Assembly (NCBI GenBank): GCA_030669135.1
Contig: DAOVEE010000078.1
Coordinates: forward strand, 1-8,079
Direction: 5' to 3'
DNA length: 8,079 nt
Origin: Candidatus Bathyarchaeota archaeon
Lineage (GTDB): Archaea > Thermoproteota > Bathyarchaeia > TCS64
Below, piece after piece: positions 1 to 6,260 of this stretch. Positions within the stretch are counted from its first letter, which is position 1; each line of letters begins with the position of its first letter. The notes under the pieces were generated by a model, which was not told where the DNA came from, made no database searches, and saw only the letters and a program-made list of their open reading frames with translations. The translations under genes and the position numbers were made by a program.

Positions 1-1
1 G

Positions 2-1735
2 GAGGGGCAACGATTCGAGTTGGCAGCGTGGGAAGACGCGTTGAGTCTCGTAGCCGAACGGCTCAGGGAGACCCTTGATAGGCACGGCCCCGAGTCTGTG
101 CTGCTCCTCGACTACTACGGCAACACCGGCCTCCTCTCAAGCGGCTTCAGCAGGCGGCTCTGGACCGCGTTGGGCGCCACACGCACCGACGAGGCCGTCT
201 GCTCCGCGTCGGGCCACGCCGCCCTGAGGCTCCATTACGGCCTCAGCTACGGCGCGGAGCCGGAGGCGCTCATGAGCAGGAAGATCATCGTCTTCTGGGG
301 GTTCAACGCCAAGCACAGCTCCCCCCACATGTGGGCCATGGCGCTCAAAGCCAAGAGGGAGAACGATGTCGCCATAGTCGTCGTGGACCCCCGTCAATCC
401 GAGTCCACGTCCATGGCAGACCTCTGGCTCTACCCGAGGCCGGGAACCGACGTCGCCCTCTGCTATGGGCTGGCGCGGCACCTAATCACCAACGGCCACG
501 TGGACACAGGTTTCGTCGAGGAACACTGCGCTGGCTACGAAGAGTACATGGAGGAGGCCTTGAGGTGGACTCCGGAGCGGGTCGAGGCGGTCACCGGGGT
601 GTCGTGGGAGGGCGTCGAGGCACTAGCCGACGTCCTCGTCAAGTACGGCGACCCCGTGTTCATGATAGGGATCGGCCTCAACAAGAGTATCTCTGGCGCC
701 GAGTCCGTTAGGGCGGTCTCCCTCATCCCCGCCCTCCTCGGGGAGCACCGCGGCTTCTATTACACGAACAGCAGGGGCAGGTACCTCTCTGGGGACATGG
801 AGGGCGCAACGCTTACGAGCAGAGCCCATAAAGTGGTCAGTCAGGTCTCCATCGGCGAGAGGCTTGCAGCCGGCGAGTTCAGGTTCGTCTACGTCCAGAA
901 CATGAACCCGGTCCTCACCCTCCCGGACTCCAACAGCATCAGGAAGGGGCTGCAGCGTGACGACGTGTTCCTCGTGGTTCACGACACCCACCTCACCGAG
1001 ACGTGCCGCTTGGCGGACGTCGTCCTCCCCGCCGCCACCTACCTGGAGAAGGATGACGTCGTCCTAAGCGACTCCCACCCATACGTCAGGAAGGCACGGA
1101 AGGCCGTCGAACCCGAGGGAAAGAGCCGGGACGAGGTGTGGGTCATGAGGGAGCTTGCTCGCCGCGTTGGAGTGGAGGAAAGGTGGGTTTACGACGACCC
1201 GTGGGCCGAGGCCGGACGCACTCTGGAGAACGCGTTCCTCGACGGAGGCTTCGAAGACCTGATGAGTGGGTCGACGCTGAGGCTCCGCATGAGGCCCGCC
1301 GACGAGTACCAGACGCCCTCCGGCAGGGTAGAGTTCTACTCCTCGGCTGCTGAGGAGGGTGTGTCGCCGCTGCCCAGACAGGTCGAGCTCATACTCGGCT
1401 CCGACGAGTATATTCTCGTAAGCAGCAGCCTCCCCAAGTACACCCACACACAGTTCAGGGATGTTTACGGCGATATACCGGCGCAAGTCTGGATAAACCC
1501 CGCGGATGCAGAGAGACATGGCGTTCAGGAAGGGGCCGAGGTGACGCTCTTCAACGACCTCGGGAGGCTCAGGCTTACGGCGGTCGTCACTGATCGGGTG
1601 CCCCGAGGAGTGCTCTGGGCGCCGAGGGAGCTGATAGACGGAGAGGGGAACGCGCAGAACTCCTTGACCCCCGGAGTGCCGCAGATGATCGGCGGCGGCC
1701 CTGTCTATAACTCTACCAAAGTGAAGATTCTCTAG
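2..1735 (+). CDS. Molybdopterin-dependent oxidoreductase, catalytic subunit (5'-truncated by window)
   Basis: Large subunit of a Mo/W-bisPGD oxidoreductase (DMSO reductase superfamily, formate dehydrogenase/nitrate reductase-like). Numbered from the TTG at 20: a GNTGLL motif at 34-39 is followed by AVCSASGHAAL, whose C61 sits where this family carries its Cys/Sec metal ligand. NMNPVLTLPDSN near 294-305 and the ADVVLPAATYLEKDD segment near 330-345 are cofactor-binding motifs. The last ~120 residues form the molybdopterin-dinucleotide-binding beta-barrel. The TTG at 20 is probably not the real start: the frame is open to the window edge, and the preceding codons read as the segment that normally precedes WEDAL in this family. 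The N-terminal domain, often with a [4Fe-4S] cluster, is therefore outside the window. Substrate is undetermined; no iron-sulfur or membrane subunit is visible downstream. The class is certain, the specificity is not. Confidence 0.93.
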   Translation, partial: EGQRFELAAWEDALSLVAERLRETLDRHGPESVLLLDYYGNTGLLSSGFSRRLWTALGATRTDEAVCSASGHAALRLHYGLSYGAEPEALMSRKIIVFWGFNAKHSSPHMWAMALKAKRENDVAIVVVDPRQSESTSMADLWLYPRPGTDVALCYGLARHLITNGHVDTGFVEEHCAGYEEYMEEALRWTPERVEAVTGVSWEGVEALADVLVKYGDPVFMIGIGLNKSISGAESVRAVSLIPALLGEHRGFYYTNSRGRYLSGDMEGATLTSRAHKVVSQVSIGERLAAGEFRFVYVQNMNPVLTLPDSNSIRKGLQRDDVFLVVHDTHLTETCRLADVVLPAATYLEKDDVVLSDSHPYVRKARKAVEPEGKSRDEVWVMRELARRVGVEERWVYDDPWAEAGRTLENAFLDGGFEDLMSGSTLRLRMRPADEYQTPSGRVEFYSSAAEEGVSPLPRQVELILGSDEYILVSSSLPKYTHTQFRDVYGDIPAQVWINPADAERHGVQEGAEVTLFNDLGRLRLTAVVTDRVPRGVLWAPRELIDGEGNAQNSLTPGVPQMIGGGPVYNSTKVKIL

Positions 1736-1741
1736 GGCAAG

Positions 1742-1747
1742 TTTTTA
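1742..1747 (+). promoter_or_regulatory. Possible TATA-like box for the CoA-transferase gene
   Basis: TTTTTA in the 30 bp gap after the oxidoreductase stop. Archaeal initiation about 25 bp downstream of the box centre would fall near 1770, at or just past the ATG at 1766 and before an in-frame GTG at 1778. The same T-run could instead help end the upstream transcript. Weak evidence from a single motif. Confidence 0.3.
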
Positions 1748-1765
1748 CACGCATGCCCCCCGAGT

Positions 1766-2935
1766 ATGTATCCACCGGTGAACCAATTGAGGATACTTGA
1801 AGACATACGTGTACTCGACTTAACCCAGTTCTGGTTCGGGCCCTTCTGCACCATGATGCTAGCGGACATGGGGGCCGAGGTCATACGAGTTGAGCCTCCC
1901 TGGGGGAGCCCGGACAGGGTCGCCGACGGCTACATAGTGGGCAGCAGCAGCTACACCTTCCACCAGCTGAACCTCAACAAGAAGGGTCTCACCCTCAACC
2001 TCAAGACCCCTGAGGGGATGCGGGTCTTCAAGGAGCTAGTGCCGTTGTCGGACGTGGTGGTCCAGAACTTCAGACCCGGAACCATGGAGAGGCTGGGGCT
2101 TGGTTACGACGTCCTCAAGGAACTGAACCCGGGCATCATCTACGCGGCCCTCAGCGGGTTTGGCCAAACGGGTCCCTACCGTGAGCGCCCATGCTTCGCC
2201 CCCATAGCCGAGGCTATGAGTGGCCACAGCAGGCTCACGGGAGACGAGGTCGACCCAGATGGGCCGCCGATCGAGATGGCTCAGGCGTACGGCGACTTAG
2301 GCCCCGCGCTCTTCGCGGCCATGAGCATAGTGGCAGCGATAAGGCACAGGGACCGTACTGGCGTAGGGCAGATGATCGACGTGGCCCAGCTGGACTGCAT
2401 GGCCGCCCTGAACATGGCGATCACAGGGTACAACCTCTCGGGGATGTTCCTATGGCAGCTAAAGGAGCGGTACCCCCTCGGAAGGGGTTTCGGCGGCCTG
2501 CTGCAGGCGGGTGACGGCGGCTGGGTGAGGCTGGCCAGCTTCAGCCCCCGGCTCATCGACAGCCTCATGGAGCACATGGGTGTCGAGGAGGTAACCATGG
2601 AGGCGATCCAAGAGATGGTCTCCCAGATGACCCGCGACGAGGCGGTGCAGTACTTCGTGGACGCCAAGGTGCCCGTGGCTCCGGTCTACAACGTCGACGA
2701 CGTAATCAGGGACCCCCACCTCCATTCGAGAGACATGTTCGTAGAGGTGGACCACAGAGCCGCTGGCAAGGTGAAGGTCGTGAACTTCCCCGTCAAGTTC
2801 AGCGAGACACCATGCGAGGTCAGGGACGCGGCGCCGGCACTCGGTCAACACGACGAGGACTTGCTAAGAAACATCTTGGGATACGATGAGTCGAAGATCG
2901 ACGAACTCAAGAAAGCCAACGCCATAATGGAGTGA
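1766..2935 (+). CDS. Class III CoA-transferase (CaiB/BaiF family)
   Basis: Transfers CoA between carboxylic acids through an enzyme-bound acyl anhydride; cytoplasmic. The 389 residues match the usual family length. The N-terminus has the family block IRVLDLTQFWFGPFCTMMLA (about 14-33), then GAEVIRVEPP, and VVQNFRPGTMERLGLGY at 98-114. The expected catalytic Asp is D177 in the AYGDLGPALFA segment, followed by RTGVGQMIDVAQLD (197-210). The C-terminus has PAPALGQHDEDLL-like sequence at 356-367, also typical. Acyl specificity (formyl, succinyl, carnitine or aromatic acids) cannot be read from the sequence. The ATG at 1766 is the only in-frame ATG before the conserved block; the GTG at 1778 is an alternative that fits the TATA spacing better. 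The stop codon overlaps the start region of the next gene, so the two are likely co-transcribed. Confidence 0.95.
   Translation: MYPPVNQLRILEDIRVLDLTQFWFGPFCTMMLADMGAEVIRVEPPWGSPDRVADGYIVGSSSYTFHQLNLNKKGLTLNLKTPEGMRVFKELVPLSDVVVQNFRPGTMERLGLGYDVLKELNPGIIYAALSGFGQTGPYRERPCFAPIAEAMSGHSRLTGDEVDPDGPPIEMAQAYGDLGPALFAAMSIVAAIRHRDRTGVGQMIDVAQLDCMAALNMAITGYNLSGMFLWQLKERYPLGRGFGGLLQAGDGGWVRLASFSPRLIDSLMEHMGVEEVTMEAIQEMVSQMTRDEAVQYFVDAKVPVAPVYNVDDVIRDPHLHSRDMFVEVDHRAAGKVKVVNFPVKFSETPCEVRDAAPALGQHDEDLLRNILGYDESKIDELKKANAIME
2929..2935 (+). promoter_or_regulatory. Shine-Dalgarno-like site inside the preceding stop
   Basis: GGAGTGA lies across the last codons of the CoA-transferase gene and ends 5 nt before the ATG at 2941. 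It supports ATG 2941, rather than the overlapping GTG at 2932, as the start of the B3/B4 gene, and suggests translational coupling of the two. Confidence 0.45.
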
Positions 2936-2940
2936 AGAGG

Positions 2941-3642
2941 ATGAGGTTCATAGTAGAGGTCTTCGACAGGTACCTGGGAGCCCACATAGGGGTCTTGACA
3001 GCCAGAGACATGGAGGTCGTGCACAGTGACCCGGGTCTGGAGAGGATGAAGATCGGGGCGCTCTCGGCCGCGGAGGAGAAGATCGGCGGCGAGCCCGCGA
3101 CGCGGCACCCGTTCATCGCGTCGTGGAGGCAGATGTACCGCAGCTTCGGCACCAAGCCCGGGGACTACAGGCCGTCCGCGGAGGCCCTCGTCAGGAGGGC
3201 GCTGAAGACGGGCGGCCTCCCAACCATCAACACCGCCGTGGACGCCTACAACGCCGTCTCCCTGCGGCACCTGATACCCATGGGAGGGTTCGACCTAGAC
3301 CACATCGTGGGCGACATAAGGCTACGTTTCTCTCCCGGAGGCGAGGAGTTCACGCCCCTGGGATCGGACAAGACAGAGCTGACCTACGTGGGCGAGGTCG
3401 TGTACGCCGACGACGAGAGGATACTTACCCGGCGGTGGAACTACAGGGACTGCGACGAGACCAAGATAACGGAGGAGACACGGAACGCGGTGCTCTTCAT
3501 CGACGGCCCGGAGGGGGTTCCACGCTCGTTCGTCGAGGAGGCTCTACTCGACCTTGAGAGGTTAATAAATGAATACTGTGGGGGAGAGTACAGCTCCGGC
3601 GTAGCGTGGGTAGATGAAAACGAGGTAGCTCTCTCACCCTAA
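2941..3642 (+). CDS. Stand-alone B3/B4 tRNA-editing-type domain protein (COG3382-like)
   Basis: Almost the whole protein corresponds to the B3/B4 domain that, in the beta subunit of phenylalanyl-tRNA synthetase, hydrolyses mischarged Tyr-tRNA(Phe). Numbered from ATG 2941, the diagnostic stretches are SFGTKPGDYRPSAEAL (68-83), LPTINTAVDAYNAVSL (93-108), the IPMGGFDLDHIVGDI segment (112-126), then GEVVYADDERILTRRWNYRD (151-170) and KITEETRNAV (175-184). This is the freestanding form: no synthetase core, no signal peptide, no membrane segment. Inferred role is trans-editing or recognition of aminoacyl-tRNA, but many freestanding members lack a proven substrate. The start at 2941 has a ribosome-binding-like site; a GTG at 2932 would add three residues and overlap the upstream stop by 4 nt. 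The gene converges with the next one, 15 bp away. Confidence 0.9.
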   Translation: MRFIVEVFDRYLGAHIGVLTARDMEVVHSDPGLERMKIGALSAAEEKIGGEPATRHPFIASWRQMYRSFGTKPGDYRPSAEALVRRALKTGGLPTINTAVDAYNAVSLRHLIPMGGFDLDHIVGDIRLRFSPGGEEFTPLGSDKTELTYVGEVVYADDERILTRRWNYRDCDETKITEETRNAVLFIDGPEGVPRSFVEEALLDLERLINEYCGGEYSSGVAWVDENEVALSP

Positions 3643-3657
3643 CACAGAGATGGGGGG

Positions 3658-4785
3658 CTAGGCCTCCACGTTGTACTTGTCGTAGAGCTTCTTCAGCAGC
3701 TTGTTGAGTTCTCTAGCCCGTTCCTCGGACTCCGAGGGCTTGAGCTCCTCGCACTCGTAGCCCACGACCTCCCTCATGTACTCCACGTTCTGCTCGCAGT
3801 ACACCACGGTGCCGTCGTCCTTGATCTTCTCGATGCCGTCGATTCTGCCGCCCTCCTCGTTGATGCGGATGGCCTCCTCTAGACTGATGCCAGGCAGGAC
3901 TACCTCGGCGCCCTTCTCGGAGAGCCTGCACGGGTAGGCTCCTGGCAGCCCGGCGGCGCCGGCGACGCAGGTGTGAACCTTGCCGGTGTCGTAGTAGATG
4001 GCGAGCACGTGCTTCAGAAAGCTCGAGGCTGTCCTCATCTGGTCGACGAGGGCGCTCTTGAACTGGCCCGGCGCCCCGTACCCGGCGTCGACGTACAGCT
4101 TAGTTATCTTCTTGTTGGGGAACCTGTCGGTGACGTCCTCGCCGTCGACAAGTATCTTGACCCAGTAGGGGCCGTCCATGCGGACTGTGTAGTATGCGCC
4201 GTGGTGCCCGACGCCGTAGATCTGGACGCTCCTGTACGGCACCTTGAGCTCGTTGGCCACTATCCGCTTGACGCGGCTGAGGCCCAGGTCCATGTTGCCG
4301 CCGCCGCAGACGGGCTCCAGCCCCAGCTTGCTGAGCACCACGTTGGTGGCGTCGGGGTAAGCCCCGTTGACTACCTTGACGTCCACTCCGCTCTTCTTGA
4401 TGGCCAGCATGAGCTTGTGGGCGAGCGTCAGGTGGTTGGGGAGCCACGGCCCGATGGGGCCTATCTTCTTGTAGTCTTCGGGGGGCAGCAGCCGCGTGAT
4501 CCACCACGAGCCTAGGCTGGAGAGGTTGCAGATGACCTTGGGCCTGTGCTTCTTCAGCAGCTCAGCCGTCTCGTCTATCTCGAAGAGGTTGATCTTCTGG
4601 AAGCTGAGGTCCGGGTAGAACCCGAGGTTGTGAGCCACGTGTAGGCTCTCCTCCACCTCGAACCTTCCTTTCTCCTCGTCTATGTCGGCGCCTATGACCT
4701 TGACGGGGAGCCCCATGCCTGCTATCTGGTACATCATGTCGTGGCCTACGCTGCCGGCCGAGCCGATGATCATTATAGAGTTCAT
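3658..4785 (-). CDS. Divergent NAD-dependent dehydrogenase-like protein (LDH/MDH-GH4 superfamily)
   Basis: A 375-residue Rossmann-fold protein. The N-terminus has the dinucleotide loop GSAGSVG (8-14), then an acidic residue in GADID (32-36), which favours NAD over NADP. The second half follows the order of lactate/malate dehydrogenases: N140 in VVNGAYPDATN (like the NP motif), GGGNMDLGLSRVKR (161-174, like the LDTARFR helix), GVGHHGAYY (191-199, like the catalytic GEHG), and a C-terminal GLPGAYPCRLSEKGAEVVLP segment matching the family's final strands. By this alignment the substrate-binding Arg171 of LDH falls on L169. The GHHG stretch with the following GEDVTDRF also resembles glycoside hydrolase family 4, a sister branch. 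It is longer than a typical MDH (~310-330). Substrate is unknown. ATG 4785 is the first start after an in-frame stop, and a TATA box lies at a suitable distance. Confidence 0.8.
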   Translation of the reverse strand: MNSIMIIGSAGSVGHDMMYQIAGMGLPVKVIGADIDEEKGRFEVEESLHVAHNLGFYPDLSFQKINLFEIDETAELLKKHRPKVICNLSSLGSWWITRLLPPEDYKKIGPIGPWLPNHLTLAHKLMLAIKKSGVDVKVVNGAYPDATNVVLSKLGLEPVCGGGNMDLGLSRVKRIVANELKVPYRSVQIYGVGHHGAYYTVRMDGPYWVKILVDGEDVTDRFPNKKITKLYVDAGYGAPGQFKSALVDQMRTASSFLKHVLAIYYDTGKVHTCVAGAAGLPGAYPCRLSEKGAEVVLPGISLEEAIRINEEGGRIDGIEKIKDDGTVVYCEQNVEYMREVVGYECEELKPSESEERARELNKLLKKLYDKYNVEA

Positions 4786-4815
4786 TATGACTCAAATTGA
4801 AACACGCGGACATTG

Positions 4816-4823
4816 TATAAAAG
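4816..4823 (-). promoter_or_regulatory. TATA box of the leftward dehydrogenase-like gene
   Basis: On the minus strand this reads CTTTTATA, a good archaeal TATA box, in a GC-rich genome. Initiation about 26 bp downstream would fall near 4793, leaving a leader of under 10 nt before the ATG at 4785. It lies in the 77 bp divergent region and is flanked by an ATTGT (4812-4816) / ACAAT (4833-4837) inverted pair that could bind a regulator. Confidence 0.5.
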
Positions 4824-4843
4824 CCTGAACAGACAATCATTCA

Positions 4844-4850
4844 TTTATTA
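4844..4850 (+). promoter_or_regulatory. TATA-like box of the membrane regulator gene
   Basis: TTTATTA, within an A/T-rich stretch (4840-4862) with ATTTA/TAAAT inverted arms at 4843-4847 and 4855-4859. Initiation about 26 bp downstream would fall near 4873, which points to the ATG at 4878 rather than 4863 as the first usable start codon. Confidence 0.4.
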
Positions 4851-4862
4851 CTACTAAATAGT

Positions 4863-6158
4863 ATGTTTATGGGGCCCATGAGACGGACATTTTTTTTCAT
4901 CGCATTTCTGTCGCTATCCCTTTCAACGATCCCCCTCAGCTGGGCCCAAGAAGACTATACCCCGGTTTCGTTGACTTTCACCCTTTACTCCGACGGCACC
5001 GCTAGGACGGAGTACCTGGTGGAGTCTGACGCGTTGCAGGCCCGTATCGAGGTCGAGATCTTCGGGCCGCCTTATAACCACCTCGTGATAAGGGACGATG
5101 AGGGCAACCCCCTGGTCTACAGTACGGAAGAGGCGAACGTCACGGTGGACAGCCTGGGCGCGCTGGAGCTGACCTTCACGTACCTCACGATGAGCCTCAC
5201 CACTAAGGAGGGCATAGTCTGGACGTTCAACGTGTCAACACCCGTCTCTACACGGATCAAGCTCCCCGAGGGGGCCGCGATATTCGACATGAGCGACATA
5301 CCGACCGACATAGGCGTGGACGGGGGCAGGCAGTACATAGTGCTTGAGCCCGGCGACCTCTCGGTCTACTACATGATAGGACTCCCGGACGTAGAGAGTG
5401 AGGCTCAGGAGGCTCTAACCGAGGCGGAGTCCCACATCGGTGACCTAGAGGCCATGGGCTACGTGCTCACCGAGGCGCGCTCCATCCTCAGCCAGGCTCA
5501 GGGCCTATACGACTCGGACCAGTACGTGGAGTCGAAGAACAGGGCCGAGCTGGCGGTAACAACGGCTGACGAAACAGTGGAGGACGCCGTCAACGCCTAT
5601 GGGGACATAGGGAGGGCGTCCGAGGCGGTGAGTCGGGCAAGCAGCGACGGAAGAACCGACGGGCTGGACGAGGCTCAGTCGAGCCTCGAGGCTGCGTCCA
5701 CCTACTACAGCGAGGGAAATTACGCTGAGGCGAGAACATACGCCTTGCAGGCCTACCAGCAGGCGGCCACGGCGATCACCCCTAAAAGTAACTCCTTGTT
5801 ATACGCAGGTATACTCCTTTTGGCCGGGTTGGGAGGCGGAGGATACTACTATATGCAGAGAATCAAGGCCAAGAAGCCCCCGTCTGGTGTCCCCGTGGAC
5901 TCGTCCCAGGCGAGGGAGGTCAACCTTGACCTGATCTTCTGGCACCACCAGGACCTGCGGCTGGAGGACAAGGAGGTCATAAGGTTCTTGGCGGAGTCCA
6001 ACGGCGAGGCCTTCGCCTCCGAGATACGGGACAGGTTCGATATACCGCGCTCCAGCGCCTGGAGGCTTATAAGAAGGCTCGTTAACAACGAAATCGTAGA
6101 GGAGAGGAAGATAGGAAACCAGAGCCTTGTACGGGTCCGGGACAAGTATCTCAAGTAA
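4863..6158 (+). CDS. Membrane-anchored transcriptional regulator with secreted sensor domain and cytoplasmic winged helix
   Basis: A 431-residue protein with the architecture of predicted archaeal membrane-associated regulators (COG2512-like). Residues 1-28 form a signal peptide (MRRT, hydrophobic core, likely cut after SWA at 26-28). Residues 29-175 are a beta-rich external domain with sequons NVT (92) and NVS (123). Residues 177-305 are alanine-rich helices holding two related hairpins (204-239 and 270-305, about 11 of 36 positions identical). Residues 311-331 are one membrane span, followed by the basic stop-transfer sequence RIKAKK. Residues 366-431 form a winged helix-turn-helix with the likely recognition helix at RSSAWRLIRRLVNN (396-409). 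Inferred role: sense an envelope or external signal and act on DNA at the membrane. In-frame ATGs at 4863, 4869 and 4878 are all possible; 4878 gives the most compact signal peptide and best TATA spacing. Targets are unknown; the next gene is the obvious candidate. Confidence 0.82.
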   Translation: MFMGPMRRTFFFIAFLSLSLSTIPLSWAQEDYTPVSLTFTLYSDGTARTEYLVESDALQARIEVEIFGPPYNHLVIRDDEGNPLVYSTEEANVTVDSLGALELTFTYLTMSLTTKEGIVWTFNVSTPVSTRIKLPEGAAIFDMSDIPTDIGVDGGRQYIVLEPGDLSVYYMIGLPDVESEAQEALTEAESHIGDLEAMGYVLTEARSILSQAQGLYDSDQYVESKNRAELAVTTADETVEDAVNAYGDIGRASEAVSRASSDGRTDGLDEAQSSLEAASTYYSEGNYAEARTYALQAYQQAATAITPKSNSLLYAGILLLAGLGGGGYYYMQRIKAKKPPSGVPVDSSQAREVNLDLIFWHHQDLRLEDKEVIRFLAESNGEAFASEIRDRFDIPRSSAWRLIRRLVNNEIVEERKIGNQSLVRVRDKYLK

Positions 6159-6161
6159 CTA

Positions 6162-6189
6162 TTGGATTAAATGTTCCAAAACGTTCCAA
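6162..6189. promoter_or_regulatory. Cluster of TCCAA/TTGGA half-sites (candidate operator)
   Basis: TTGGA at 6162-6166 is followed by two direct copies of GTTCCAA at 6173-6179 and 6183-6189. The direct copies start 10 bp apart, about one helical turn, so both would face the same side of the DNA. The cluster ends 7 bp before the TATA-like box of the Asp-rich gene, a position typical of archaeal activator sites. The binding protein is unknown; the winged-helix regulator just upstream is a candidate by proximity only. Confidence 0.4.
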
Positions 6190-6196
6190 CGTGTTC

Positions 6197-6205
6197 TTAT
6201 AATAA
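6197..6205 (+). promoter_or_regulatory. TATA box of the Asp-rich secreted protein gene
   Basis: TTATAATAA, the most A/T-rich point in the 93 bp gap. Initiation about 26 bp downstream would land near 6226-6227, exactly at a GTG at 6227, with an ATG at 6236 in the same frame. This places the real translation start upstream of the TTG at 6252. Confidence 0.5.
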
Positions 6206-6226
6206 AACCCTTGGGCATATACCTCA

Positions 6227-6260
6227 GTGAAAAGGATGAAGACCAAGCTACTTGCTCTTG
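6227..6260 (+). other. Out-of-frame N-terminal part of the signal peptide of the Asp-rich protein
   Basis: From GTG 6227 (or ATG 6236) this frame encodes MKRMKTKLLALV, a classic basic n-region plus the beginning of a hydrophobic core. It then drifts into unlikely sequence and stops at TGA 6311. The main frame, closed by TGA at 6237-6239, continues from about 6260 with SAPLAQVVYA-EDT, which looks like the rest of the hydrophobic core and a YA-ED cleavage site. Joining the two by one base (+1) gives an ordinary signal peptide. The cause may be a sequence error, a real mutation, or frameshifting. Confidence 0.6.

Noticed and set aside
1..22. GGAGG at the window start as a Shine-Dalgarno site for a TTG start at 20
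   Set aside because: Spacing is about 14 nt, and the frame is open to the edge with residues that match the family segment before WEDAL. The gene more likely continues upstream.
137..1519. Long minus-strand open frames opposite the oxidoreductase gene
   Set aside because: They lie entirely within a well-conserved coding gene on the other strand. GC-rich coding DNA produces such shadows, and the translations show no recognisable motifs.
4100..4320. GH4 glycosidase identity for the dehydrogenase-like protein
   Set aside because: C160 is not in the GLC-H/N metal-binding context of GH4, and the protein is shorter than GH4 enzymes. Only the shared superfamily is supported.
3973..4515. 180-codon plus-strand open frame opposite the dehydrogenase-like gene
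   Set aside because: The antisense gene has clear superfamily motifs in this region. The plus-strand product is low-complexity Val/Asp/His-rich sequence typical of a shadow frame.
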